Shown one piece after another: positions 48,504 to 57,060 of a stretch of DNA of 64,000 nt. The DNA lies in NCBI RefSeq assembly GCF_029892065.1, contig NZ_CP120373.1:310001-374000 (forward strand). Direction: 5' to 3'. The notes under the pieces are model-generated. The model had not been told where the DNA came from and made no database searches. It saw only the letters and a list, made by a program, of their open reading frames with translations. This stretch comes from Sinorhizobium garamanticum. Lineage in GTDB: Bacteria; Pseudomonadota; Alphaproteobacteria; Rhizobiales; Rhizobiaceae. Numbering within the stretch: position 1 is the first letter of the stretch; the number at the start of each line of letters is the position of its first letter. A program made the translations under genes and the position numbers.

Positions 48504-49466
48504 CTATGCTGCTTCCCTGTTCCCGTTCGCGCCGCCGGCATCGGTTATCAGGAACGCCTCCCCACAGGCTTTTGCCAGCGTACGGACGCGCAGGATATAG
48601 CTCTGGCGTTCCGTCACGGAAATTACGCCGCGCGCATCCAGCAGATTGAAGACGTGGCTCGCCTTGATGCACTGGTCGTAGGCAGGGAACACGCATTTGT
48701 GCAGGCGATTGTTGCTGCTGTCGCCGGGCGCGCCGGCCGCCAGCAGTGCCAGGCACTCCCTTTCCGCGTCGATAAAATGCTGGTGAAGCATCGCCGTGTT
48801 GGCATATTCGAAGTTGTATCGGGAATATTCCTGCTCAGCCTGCAGGAAGACGTCGCCATAGCTGATCTTCTCGGCGCCCTCGCGGCCGTTGAAGTTCAGG
48901 TCATAAACATTGTCGACACCCTGGACATACATGGCGAGACGCTCGAGACCATAGGTCAGCTCGCCGGAAACGGGCGAGCATTCGATGCCGCAGACCTGCT
49001 GAAAATAGGTGAACTGCGACACTTCCATGCCGTCGCACCAGCACTCCCAGCCGAGACCCCAGGCGCCGAGCGTCGGGCTCTCCCAGTCATCTTCGACGAA
49101 GCGGATGTCGTGCAGCAGCGGGTCGAGGCCGATCGCGCTCAGCGAGCCGAGATAAAGCTCCTGCAGGTTGGACGGATTCGGCTTCAGGAGCACCTGGTAC
49201 TGGTAGTAGTGCTGAAGCCGGTTCGGGTTCTCGCCGTAGCGCCCATCGCTCGGCCGGCGTGACGGCTGGACGTAAGCCGCACGCCACGGCTTCGGCCCGA
49301 GCGCGCGCAGCGTTGTGGCCGGATGAAACGTACCGGCGCCAACCTCCATGTCGTAGGGCTGGAGCACGGCGCAGCCCTTGTCGGCCCAATAGTTGTGCAG
49401 CGTCAGGATCAGGGCCTGAAAGGAGCGCTTCGGGTTCATATGGTCCGGGAGGGAGGCGGTGGTCAT
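48504..49466 (-). CDS. glyQ: glycine-tRNA ligase alpha subunit
   Basis: 320 residues from ATG 49466; a start at 49439 ([10 protein letters not shown]) would give 311, nearer the usual 300. Class II catalytic subunit: [57 protein letters not shown], and [15 protein letters not shown] with [15 protein letters not shown]. It activates glycine and partners GlyS to charge tRNA-Gly. The unusual feature is the distance of 3 kb from glyS. Confidence 0.96.
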   Translation of the reverse strand: MTTASLPDHMNPKRSFQALILTLHNYWADKGCAVLQPYDMEVGAGTFHPATTLRALGPKPWRAAYVQPSRRPSDGRYGENPNRLQHYYQYQVLLKPNPSNLQELYLGSLSAIGLDPLLHDIRFVEDDWESPTLGAWGLGWECWCDGMEVSQFTYFQQVCGIECSPVSGELTYGLERLAMYVQGVDNVYDLNFNGREGAEKISYGDVFLQAEQEYSRYNFEYANTAMLHQHFIDAERECLALLAAGAPGDSSNNRLHKCVFPAYDQCIKASHVFNLLDARGVISVTERQSYILRVRTLAKACGEAFLITDAGGANGNREAA

Positions 49467-49565
49467 GGGATCACGTCCGAATTCTTCAAGATTTGCCGGA
49501 CAGGTGCCACGCCGCACGGCAAGGGTCAAGCGTCTTGCTGATCCCGTTGGGACGAGGCGCGGCCT

Positions 49566-49757
49566 TCACTCGTCATCGCGCTTCAGGCGGTATTCTCCGG
49601 TCTTCGGATCCTTGACAAGCGTTCCATTGGCGCCGGTCTGTTGCTCGCGGCGCAGACGCTCGCGCTGCCGCGCCAGCTTTTCGGCGTCGGCAATGAATTT
49701 CCGATACCCGATCCAGGCGATAACAACAATGATCAGGAGCAGGATAAGCTGCGGCAT
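49566..49757 (-). CDS. small single-helix membrane protein
   Basis: 63 residues. ATG 49757 follows GAGGAGGAACA, one of the best ribosome binding sites in the window. One membrane helix (MPQLILLLIIVVIAWIGYR), then a charged coiled-coil-like segment (EKLARQRERLRREQQ) and a C-terminal acidic and basic tail ending RDDE. Similar short hypothetical proteins are common next to glyQ-type genes in rhizobia; function unknown. Confidence 0.75.
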   Translation of the reverse strand: MPQLILLLIIVVIAWIGYRKFIADAEKLARQRERLRREQQTGANGTLVKDPKTGEYRLKRDDE

Positions 49758-49874
49758 TGTTCCTCCTCTGCACACCTCGTCGGTTCGAACCCGATGCCGG
49801 CGAGGCGACGGAGCATTTCAAAGTGTAACAGCCACCTCATGCGCATGGCCAGATGCTAGGTGGAGCAACTCGAT

Positions 49875-50031
49875 CTAGGCTCAGGACCTATTAAATTCGT
49901 CCATTCTGTGTCGCGGATTTCGTGTCTGAGTAGGAGGAAAGATGCAGGAAATGCATCGACATTTTCAAATCTTTCCGACGCGCTCAGGCGCGAAATCCGC
50001 CTCGCCCTGCGGGTTCAGGTCCTGAGCCTAG
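49875..50031. repeat. 157-bp inverted-repeat element with 15-bp ends
   Basis: CTAGGCTCAGGACCT (49875-49889) is inverted at 50017-50031, and a second inner pair CGGATTTCG / CGAAATCCG (about 49913 and 49992) nests inside, so the element folds as one long hairpin. No protein is encoded. The right end provides the TAG stop of the S49 peptidase gene at 50028-50030. Confidence 0.8.
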
Positions 50032-50894
50032 AGCCCGTATCGCGCCCACAGCGCCCTTTCCTCGAGCGCTTCGGCAAGCCCCGCGGCCACCGACACAGCC
50101 AGAGGTGCTGTGATCGCAGCGGCAACGGCCGCGCCGGGTTGGCGGCGGCCGAAGAGGCTGCGTGCAGGCTGGATCAATTCGAGCCGCGTTTTTGCGCCAT
50201 AACGTCTCTTCACCTCTCCGCGCATATCGCCGAGAGCGTCGACAAGGCCGAGTTCCTGCCCGCGCCGACCAGTCCAGAAAAGGCCGGAGAAGATATCGGG
50301 ATGGTCGGCCAGAAGGGTTCCCCGGCGGATCTTGACCATCTGGATGAACGTGTCGTGGATCTCGAGCTGCAAGCTCTTGAGGAACTCGACGTCCCGCTCC
50401 TTTTCCGGCTGGAACGGATCGAGCACCATCTTGTTTTCACCGGCCGTGTAGACGCGCCGCTCGACCCCAATCTTCTTCAGGAGTTCCGGGAAGCCGAAGC
50501 CACCGGAAACGACGCCGATCGAGCCGACGATCGAGGTCGTATCGGCGATGATCTCGTCGCCGGCAAGCGCGATCATATAGCCGCCGGATGCCGCCACGTC
50601 CTCGACGAAGATCAGAACGCGCTTTTTCTTCTCTTCGGCGAGGTCGCGGATGCGCTGGTAAATCAGGCGCGACTGCACCGGCGAGCCGCCCGGCGAATTG
50701 ATGGAGATGGCAACCGCCGGCGCATCCTTGACCGAGAAGGCCTTGTCCAGAAGCGGGGCCACGGTCGCAAGGTTGAGAACCGGGCGGAACTGGCCTCCGC
50801 CGGCCATGATCGCGCCGTGAAGCCGGATCGCCGGGATCGTCAACCCCTCCCCGCGGAACCGTTTCGGCATCAGCCTTTTCAAGAATCCGGCCAT
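50028..50894 (-). CDS. S49-family signal peptide peptidase-like protein (SppA/SohB)
   Basis: 288 residues, the short SppA form. ClpP-like fold with catalytic Ser103 (EDVAASGGYMIALA) and Lys155 (GENKMVLDPF), and the oxyanion loop SINSPGGSP. Unlike most SohB/SppA proteins, no clear N-terminal membrane helix is visible (start MAGFLKRLMPKRFRGEG), so it may be peripheral or cytoplasmic. S49 enzymes digest cleaved signal peptides or membrane proteins. Its stop lies in the end of an inverted-repeat element. Confidence 0.9.
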   Translation of the reverse strand: MAGFLKRLMPKRFRGEGLTIPAIRLHGAIMAGGGQFRPVLNLATVAPLLDKAFSVKDAPAVAISINSPGGSPVQSRLIYQRIRDLAEEKKKRVLIFVEDVAASGGYMIALAGDEIIADTTSIVGSIGVVSGGFGFPELLKKIGVERRVYTAGENKMVLDPFQPEKERDVEFLKSLQLEIHDTFIQMVKIRRGTLLADHPDIFSGLFWTGRRGQELGLVDALGDMRGEVKRRYGAKTRLELIQPARSLFGRRQPGAAVAAAITAPLAVSVAAGLAEALEERALWARYGL

Positions 50895-50980
50895 TTCAAC
50901 TCCTGCCCGTCACAAACCCTGCTTTGCATGTATGCACTGCCGTCGCAAACGCAATGCCCCGTTTCCGCGCTCACGCTTTA

Positions 50981-51754
50981 TCACCGACGGCGGTACGCGG
51001 CCCGCCCATTGTTGAGGTCATCCACATCCGAAGAAAACCGGTGCGTTCCCTCGTCATGCATGATGAGCGGCGCGCGCAGAGCCAATCGCTTGCGGCTCTG
51101 TTTGATCGCCGTCACGAGGATGCGCACGGCATTCTCGCCCACGCGCGGAAGAAGCGGCGTGATCTCGATACCGCCGAAACGCCGACCGCATGCCGTGATG
51201 ATCTCGGCAATCGACTCCGGCCGGGCAATGAGAGACAGCTGCCCGCCCGGCTTCATGATCGCCCCCGCGGTCTTGATCCAGGCCTCGAAAAGATCGTCGG
51301 TCATAGCGTGAGCCTCGGCCTTGAGACTGTCCGGCGTTTTCCGGTCCGCGGCGTCGTTGAACGGCGGGTTCATGATCACGTGATCGAAGGCATCATCCGG
51401 CAGGCCCGCGGCGGCGCGTGCCTTGCCGCTCAGCGAAACGTCCGCCTCAAGAACCGAGACCCGCGAAGCGAAATATGCATTCTGCGGCAGTGCAAGGCTG
51501 CGGCGAGCGAAGCCGGCCATGATGGCCGAACGCTCCACCAGGAGCACGTCCGCCTCCTCGAGCCTGGAGGCGACCGCCATGCCGGCGGCACCCGCGCCGG
51601 CGCCGAGATCGGCCACACGGCAGCGATCGCGGCAGGAAACGAGCGAGGCGAGGAGCATCGCATCCATGCCGGAACGATGCCCTTGGCCCAGCGGTTGAAT
51701 CAAGTGAAACCTGCCCCGGTGGAAGGCGTCCACGGTTTCCGGCATCGTCGTCAT
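50981..51754 (-). CDS. trmN6: tRNA1(Val) A37 N6-methyltransferase-like protein
   Basis: 257 residues from ATG 51754, with GGAGGGG upstream; a longer frame to 51838 is less likely. Class I SAM fold: QPLGQGHRSGMDAMLLASL near the start, VADLGAGAGAAGMAVASRL as motif I, and catalytic NPPF in HVIMNPPFND. The NPPF motif marks N6-adenine or glutamine methyltransferases; this COG4123 branch methylates A37 of tRNA-Val in E. coli. Next to a DUF2007 gene on the same strand. Confidence 0.85.
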   Translation of the reverse strand: MTTMPETVDAFHRGRFHLIQPLGQGHRSGMDAMLLASLVSCRDRCRVADLGAGAGAAGMAVASRLEEADVLLVERSAIMAGFARRSLALPQNAYFASRVSVLEADVSLSGKARAAAGLPDDAFDHVIMNPPFNDAADRKTPDSLKAEAHAMTDDLFEAWIKTAGAIMKPGGQLSLIARPESIAEIITACGRRFGGIEITPLLPRVGENAVRILVTAIKQSRKRLALRAPLIMHDEGTHRFSSDVDDLNNGRAAYRRR

Positions 51755-51806
51755 CGCGCCGCCCCTCCGAAAGGAAGGCCGCAAGTGGTTCGCGGAAAAG
51801 CCGAAT

Positions 51807-52028
51807 TCACTGCCGCAATTCCCTTTCCAGCCCCGCATCGATCAGGATCCGCCGCGCCCTCTCGGCATCATCCTCCGCAACCAGGAAACGGCGCGGCAAA
51901 AGTCCAAGCGAGCCTTCCAGTATGCTCATGCCCTGGTCGGCAATAAAGCAGCCGATGCCGGCGTCCTTCATCAGGCTTTCGGCGAAGGAGAGGAGTACGG
52001 CGTCGTTGGTGCGGATCAGTTCCTTCAT
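51807..52028 (-). CDS. DUF2007 (putative signal-transducing) small protein
   Basis: 73 residues. The family fold is a short beta-alpha domain: MKELIRTNDAVLLSFAESLM, then AGIGCFIADQGMSILEG and RRFLVAEDDAERARRILIDAG. Members resemble GlnB-like small domains, but function is not established. It lies 52 bases before the trmN6 start on the same strand, and is divergent from ispB, with about 110 bases between starts. Confidence 0.85.
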   Translation of the reverse strand: MKELIRTNDAVLLSFAESLMKDAGIGCFIADQGMSILEGSLGLLPRRFLVAEDDAERARRILIDAGLERELRQ

Positions 52029-52137
52029 TCGGCTCGGTTTTCCTGTCTTATTTCAAGCAAGCGAGGCAATTCGCCTCTTGCCGCCTGAAAGCCCTCTTTC
52101 TATTGTCGAAACCGACGATGAAACAGGAGTCCGGGCG

Positions 52138-53154
52138 TTGGGCGTAGTGATACCGCTGGAAGACAATAAAAACAAACAGGCGTCTGTGAAGCCGCTCGTC
52201 GACCTGACCATGTCCGACATGGAACGGGTCAACCAGCTCATCCTGTCCAAGGCCGGCTCCGATGTCCAGATGATCCCGGAGGTCGCCAACCACCTGATTT
52301 CGTCCGGCGGCAAACGCCTGCGCCCCATGCTGACGCTCGCCGCCGCCTCGATGTTCGGCTACGAGGGCGACGCCCACGTCAAGCTCGCGACCAGCGTCGA
52401 ATTCATGCATACGGCGACACTGCTGCACGATGACGTCGTGGACGAAAGCGATCTCAGGCGCGGGAAATCGACGGCGCGCACGATCTGGGGCAATCAGGCA
52501 AGTGTGCTCGTTGGCGACTTCCTGCTCGGTCAAGCGTTCCGGATGATGGTCGATGTCGGCTCGCTCGAGGCTCTCGATGTGCTTTCGACGGCCGCCTCGG
52601 TCATTGCCGAAGGCGAAGTCCTGCAGCTTTCGGTCGCCAAGAACATGGAGACGACCGAAGACGACTACCTTGAGGTCATCCGCGCCAAGACGGCGGCACT
52701 CTTCGCGGCGGCGGCGGAAGTCGGACCGATCGTCGCAGCAACCAGCAAGGCGAACCGCAACGCGCTGAAGTCCTACGGTATGAACCTTGGGCTGGCCTTC
52801 CAATTGGTCGACGACGTCCTCGACTACGGCGGCTCTTCGAGCGAACTCGGCAAGAACGTCGGCGATGATTTCCGTGAAGGCAAGATCACGCTGCCGGTCA
52901 TCCTCTCCTATCGCCGCGGCACGCCGGAAGACCGCACCTTCTGGCGCGAAGCCATCGAAGGCGGAAACAGCGACGGTGCCAATCTTGAAAAGGCGCTTGG
53001 CCTCATCCGGCGCTATGGCGGGCTTACCGATACGATTGCGCGTGCGCAGCATTATGGCACAATCGCGCGTGACGCCTTGGCGCCGTTGCCGGCTTCTCCC
53101 TGGAAATCAGCGCTGATAGAGGTGATCGATTTCTGCATCGATCGGGTAAGCTAG
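52138..53154 (+). CDS. ispB: polyprenyl (octaprenyl) diphosphate synthase
   Basis: 338 residues from a TTG at 52138; AGGAG lies eight bases upstream, and the start MGVVIPLEDN fits rhizobial relatives. Both aspartate motifs are present: LLHDDVVDESD and QLVDDVLDY, with GGKRLRPML and the FQLVDDV/GKNVGDDF segment. It extends farnesyl diphosphate with IPP to the long quinone side chain. Product feeds UbiA, encoded at 30662-31621. The longer upstream frame is antisense to the DUF2007 gene and not part of it. Confidence 0.94.
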   Translation: MGVVIPLEDNKNKQASVKPLVDLTMSDMERVNQLILSKAGSDVQMIPEVANHLISSGGKRLRPMLTLAAASMFGYEGDAHVKLATSVEFMHTATLLHDDVVDESDLRRGKSTARTIWGNQASVLVGDFLLGQAFRMMVDVGSLEALDVLSTAASVIAEGEVLQLSVAKNMETTEDDYLEVIRAKTAALFAAAAEVGPIVAATSKANRNALKSYGMNLGLAFQLVDDVLDYGGSSSELGKNVGDDFREGKITLPVILSYRRGTPEDRTFWREAIEGGNSDGANLEKALGLIRRYGGLTDTIARAQHYGTIARDALAPLPASPWKSALIEVIDFCIDRVS

Positions 53155-53306
53155 ACCGGCGGACAATTCTACTTTAGGAATTTCTTGCCGCGTTGCGCCA
53201 AAAAAGCCATTCTGTTCCCCAAGACTTGCTTCCGGCAATCTCCGATCGATCCGGAACCACCAGCGACGGTGCGGCAAAACGCACCGTCGGCAATGAAAGG
53301 TTTGAT

Positions 53307-55130
53307 ATGCGGCAAAATACACTCCTTCGCCTTCTTAGCGGCGCAGCACTGCTTGCCCTCGCATCGGTGACCGGCAGCTATCAGGCTTATGCGGAGGAAA
53401 AGGCGGCGGTTGAAGACGCGAAACCTTTCGACATCAAATCAGTCGATACCTTTTCCGGTGCTTTTCTGGCTGCCCGCACGGCCGATGTGGATCGCGACTT
53501 CGCGTCAGCAACCGAACTCTACAAGATTGCCCTGCAGTTCGAACCGGACAACAACGACGTCAAGCAGCGGCTGATGATCACGCTGCTTATGGCAGGCAAG
53601 CTTGACGAGGGCGTCAAGATCGCCGAGGACCTCAAGTCCGATCCGGCCGTCGAACGCATCACGACGGTCGTCCGCGCGATCGAGGCGATCCGCAAGCGCG
53701 AATACCGCAGCGCCCAGAAGCTACTCGCCTATGACGGACCGAACGATCTCGACCGGCTGATGAACACGCTTCTGTCCTCCTGGGCGAAGTTCGGCCAGGG
53801 CCGGCCGAAGGAAGCGCTGGTGCAGATCAAGGCACTTGAGGGCCCGGAATGGTTCCGCGTCTTCAAGAACTATCATGCCGGCGCGATCGCGCTTGCCGCC
53901 GGCGACAAGGCAACGGCACGCGCACGGCTCAACGACGCCATTCTCGACCGCGAAGGCGGCAGCGCCGCCCCGGACACGTTCATGCGTTCGGTCGAGGCGC
54001 TGGCCCGCTTCGAGGCCCGCGAGGGTAACAAGCAAAAGGCGCTTGACACGATTGCCGTCGGCGAAGGCATGGTCAACAACTACACGCCACTTGAGGCGCT
54101 GAGAAAGAACATCGAGGAAGGCAAGCCCCAGGAGCAGCAGGTTCGCAACGCCGTGCAAGGGGCCGCCGCAGTGCTCTTTTCCATCGGAGGCGCGCTCAAC
54201 CGCGAAGGCGCCGAAGACGTCGTTTCGCTCTATCTGCAGACCGCGCGCCAACTCGATCCGGAAAGTGCCGATATCCTCGTCATGCTCGGCGGGATCGCCG
54301 AAAACCTGAAGAAGGAGGAGGAGGCGATTGCGCTTTACAAGAGCGTGCCGGAAGGTTCGCCGATGCGTCGCCTCTCCGAGCTTCAACTCGGGCTCAGCCT
54401 TGCCAGCATCGGCAGGGTCGAAGAGGCTAAGAAGCACCTGAGAGCACTGATTGACGTCGATCCGAAGAATATCCGTAACTATCTCGCCTATGGCAGCGTT
54501 CTATCCGACGCCAAGGACTACAAGGAGATGGGCGAACTCTACGACCGGGCCGTCGCCGCCATCGGTCCCGTCCCGAAGCGATCCGACTGGACGGTATTCT
54601 TCCAGCGCGGCATCGCCTACGAGCGGCAGAAGATCTGGGAGAAGGCCGAGCCGAATTTCCGCAAGGCGCTGGAGCTCAATCCGGATCAGCCGCAGGTGCT
54701 GAACTATCTCGGCTACTCCTGGGTCGACATGAATATCAACCTCGACGAGGGCCTCGACATGATCCGCAAGGCGGTCGAGCTCAAGCCGGACGACGGCTAC
54801 ATCGTCGATTCGCTCGGATGGGCCTATTTCCGCATGAACCGGTTCGATGATGCCGTTACAGAACTCGAGCGCGCGGCCGAACTGATGGCGGGCGACGCGA
54901 CGATCAACGACCACCTTGGCGATGCTTACTGGCGGGTGGGACGCAAGCTCGAAGCGGTATTCCAGTGGAATCAGGCACTGGAGTTGAAGCCCGAGGAAGC
55001 GGAAGTTCCGAAGATCAAGGCGAAGATTGAAAACGGCTTGCCGCCGCTCAAGCCGCGGGTTCCGGCCGCGGCCGACGCCAAGAAGTTGCCGAAGAAGACG
55101 GGCCCCGCGACACCGGACAAGAAATCCTGA
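53307..55130 (+). CDS. periplasmic tetratricopeptide repeat protein
   Basis: 607 residues from ATG 53307 (AAAGG upstream). N-terminal signal segment LLRLLSGAALLALASVTGSY ending near AEEKA. The rest is helical TPR solenoid; the clearest units are LGYSWVDMNINLDEGLDMIR with AVELKPDDGYIVDSLGWAYF and ELERAAELMAGDATINDHLG. TPR proteins act as scaffolds. A Pro/Lys-rich tail ends it. The ispE start is only four bases after the stop, so the two are co-transcribed. Confidence 0.88.
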   Translation: MRQNTLLRLLSGAALLALASVTGSYQAYAEEKAAVEDAKPFDIKSVDTFSGAFLAARTADVDRDFASATELYKIALQFEPDNNDVKQRLMITLLMAGKLDEGVKIAEDLKSDPAVERITTVVRAIEAIRKREYRSAQKLLAYDGPNDLDRLMNTLLSSWAKFGQGRPKEALVQIKALEGPEWFRVFKNYHAGAIALAAGDKATARARLNDAILDREGGSAAPDTFMRSVEALARFEAREGNKQKALDTIAVGEGMVNNYTPLEALRKNIEEGKPQEQQVRNAVQGAAAVLFSIGGALNREGAEDVVSLYLQTARQLDPESADILVMLGGIAENLKKEEEAIALYKSVPEGSPMRRLSELQLGLSLASIGRVEEAKKHLRALIDVDPKNIRNYLAYGSVLSDAKDYKEMGELYDRAVAAIGPVPKRSDWTVFFQRGIAYERQKIWEKAEPNFRKALELNPDQPQVLNYLGYSWVDMNINLDEGLDMIRKAVELKPDDGYIVDSLGWAYFRMNRFDDAVTELERAAELMAGDATINDHLGDAYWRVGRKLEAVFQWNQALELKPEEAEVPKIKAKIENGLPPLKPRVPAAADAKKLPKKTGPATPDKKS

Positions 55131-55134
55131 GAAT

Positions 55135-56061
55135 ATGCATTTGGACGGCATTCCGGGCTTCGCGCTAACATGCGCGGCGCCCGCCAAGATCAATCTGGCA
55201 CTGCATGTCGTCGGCCAGCGTGCCGACGGCCATCATCTTCTGGAAAGCCTTGTTACTTTCGCGGATTGCGGCGACCGGATCGGCCTTGCGTCGGCTGACG
55301 CCGACCGCTTCACCATATCGGGGCGCTTCGCGGACGGGTTGCCGCTTTCGGCGCAAAACAAAGGCGGCAATCTGGTGTTGCGCGCGCGTGACCTGCTACG
55401 AAGCGAACTGACGTCACGAGGCATGGCCGCCGGTCCGGTCCATCTCCATCTCGAAAAGAACTTGCCCGTGGCCTCCGGCATTGGCGGCGGCTCGGCGGAT
55501 GCGGCGGCAACTCTTCGTGGTCTGCTCAAGCTGTGGGGCGCGTCTGTTGAGCCGGCGAAGCTCGATGCCGTTGCGCTCGAACTCGGAGCGGATGTGCCGA
55601 TGTGCCTCGACGGCGGCCCACTTCTCGCCAAGGGAATCGGCGAGGAGATTACTCCCCTTCCCGATCTCCCATCCTTCGCAATCGTCCTCGTCAATCCGCT
55701 CGTCGCCGTGTCGACGCCGATGATCTTCCGCATGCTCGTCAACAAGGCGAATCCACCGCTCGACCTGCCGAAAGGCATGAACACAGCGGCGGAATGGTTG
55801 TCGGCGATGGCCGATATGCGCAACGATCTGGAGGGGCCTGCGCGCGGACTCGTTCCTGCGATCGAGCAGGTGTCAGGCAGCCTCAAAGCGGCGGGCGCCA
55901 CGCTTGTGCGCATGTCCGGCTCCGGCGCCACGTGCTTCGGGCTGTTCGACAGCGACGAAACAGCGCATCGGGCCGCCGGGCATATTTCCGCCAGCCATCC
56001 GGAATGGTACGTTTGCGCCGCGCGAACGACAGCGCCGCGCGTCCAATCGGACGGGCTGTAG
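55135..56061 (+). CDS. ispE: 4-diphosphocytidyl-2-C-methyl-D-erythritol kinase
   Basis: 308 residues, slightly longer than the usual 280-300. GHMP kinase: CAAPAKINLALHVVGQRADG with substrate Lys, VASGIGGGSADAAATL as ATP loop, and GSGATCFGLF near the C-terminus. It phosphorylates CDP-methylerythritol in the MEP pathway. The last residues (APRVQSDGL) and TAG stop come from the palindromic repeat at 56029-56119, so the natural end of the ancestor was probably near residue 295-298. Confidence 0.96.
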   Translation: MHLDGIPGFALTCAAPAKINLALHVVGQRADGHHLLESLVTFADCGDRIGLASADADRFTISGRFADGLPLSAQNKGGNLVLRARDLLRSELTSRGMAAGPVHLHLEKNLPVASGIGGGSADAAATLRGLLKLWGASVEPAKLDAVALELGADVPMCLDGGPLLAKGIGEEITPLPDLPSFAIVLVNPLVAVSTPMIFRMLVNKANPPLDLPKGMNTAAEWLSAMADMRNDLEGPARGLVPAIEQVSGSLKAAGATLVRMSGSGATCFGLFDSDETAHRAAGHISASHPEWYVCAARTTAPRVQSDGL

Positions 56062-56119
56062 CACTTTGAATTGCTGCATGATTCCTTAAATCGCTTCCGA
56101 TTTAAGGAATCATGCAGCA
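56029..56119 (+). repeat. mosaic palindromic repeat, copy 3
   Basis: ACAGCGCCGCGCGTCC, a shorter first hairpin than copy 2, CTGTAGCACTTTGAATTGCTG identical to copy 2, then ATGATTCCTTAAATCG with CGATTTAAGGAATCAT and GCAGCA. It overlaps the end of ispE and ends 21 bases before moaB. Confidence 0.88.
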
Positions 56120-56139
56120 GGGGGGAAGGATAGCACCCA

Positions 56140-56682
56140 ATGCCTGGCATCGACGAAGGCCGCCCCTTCATTCCCGTCGGTATTGCCGTGCTCACGGTTT
56201 CCGACACACGCACACGCGCCGACGACAGGTCAGGCGACACGCTTGAGGCGCGCATACGCGAGGCCGGCCATCGGCTCGAAGCACGAGAGATCGTCACGGA
56301 CGACCGGCAGAAGATCTACGATCAAGTGAAGGCTTGGACACTGGACGATGCGATCGACGTGGTCATTACCACCGGAGGTACCGGCTTCACCGGCCGTGAC
56401 GTGACGCCCGAGGCGCTTGAGCCGCTGTTCGAAAAGCGCATGGACGGCTTTTCCGAAGTGTTCCATCGGATCTCCTACGAGAAGATCGGCACGTCGACGA
56501 TCCAGTCGCGAGCCACCGGCGGCGTTGCCAATGCGACGTTCATCTTCGTCCTGCCCGGATCGCCGGGCGCCTGCAAGGATGCCTGGGACGGCATCCTGAA
56601 GCAGCAGCTCGACTATCGGCACATGCCCTGCAATTTCGTGGAAATCATGCCGCGGCTGGACGAGCACCTCAAACGCGGCTAA
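56140..56682 (+). CDS. moaB: molybdenum cofactor biosynthesis protein B
   Basis: 180 residues, standard for MoaB. MoCF-domain signatures: VLTVSDTRTRADDRSGDTL, VVITTGGTGFTGRDVTPEA, and FVLPGSPGACKDAWDGIL. It adenylates molybdopterin before molybdenum insertion. Preceded by GGGGGAAGG as ribosome binding site just after the repeat. No other moa genes in the window. Confidence 0.95.
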   Translation: MPGIDEGRPFIPVGIAVLTVSDTRTRADDRSGDTLEARIREAGHRLEAREIVTDDRQKIYDQVKAWTLDDAIDVVITTGGTGFTGRDVTPEALEPLFEKRMDGFSEVFHRISYEKIGTSTIQSRATGGVANATFIFVLPGSPGACKDAWDGILKQQLDYRHMPCNFVEIMPRLDEHLKRG

Positions 56683-57025
56683 CGGCTTCCGTCCGGAATT
56701 GCGTTCTCAAGATGCTCGACAGCAAGCTTCCCTTGAGATTTTTCCTCGTTCGCCTGCGGGTTGTTGTTCCCAACGAAACAGCCAGCTTCGATCAACCCCG
56801 GTAGATTTGTTATGTCAGCCGGCGTTGGGGTGGCCGATCATCCATCTCAAGCGCAGCGAAGACAAATCTTCCGACGACACGGGCGGGGGAAGAGCAGGAT
56901 GCATACGACGTGCCGTCCTCTCTCTGGATTGCATGGCAAGCCATTTTCGCGAGCAAGGTCATTTGAGAGCCGCTTCGGGGGGTGCCGCGGACAAGACAGG
57001 CACCCCATTCTTGCTATCGGTACCT
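56683..57025. other. intergenic region without a supported gene
   Basis: About 340 bases between moaB and a copy of the mosaic repeat. Open frames cross it, but none has a good start or recognisable protein. A G-rich/C-rich segment (GGGGGTGCC near 56979) pairs with GGCACCCC near 57000, making a small hairpin. Confidence 0.4.
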
Positions 57026-57060
57026 ACAGCGCCGCGCGTCTTGTCAGACGCGCAAAGGCT
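57026..57060 (+). repeat. mosaic palindromic repeat, partial copy 4
   Basis: ACAGCGCCGCGCGTCTTGTC with AGACGCGCAAAGGCT: only the first hairpin of the family. The copy stops at the TAG stop codon of the glycosyltransferase gene (57059-57061). Confidence 0.75.

Noticed and set aside
49785..49812. T-loop-like GGTTCGAACCC, possible tRNA
   Set aside because: No acceptor stem, anticodon arm or D-arm can be formed around it on either strand.
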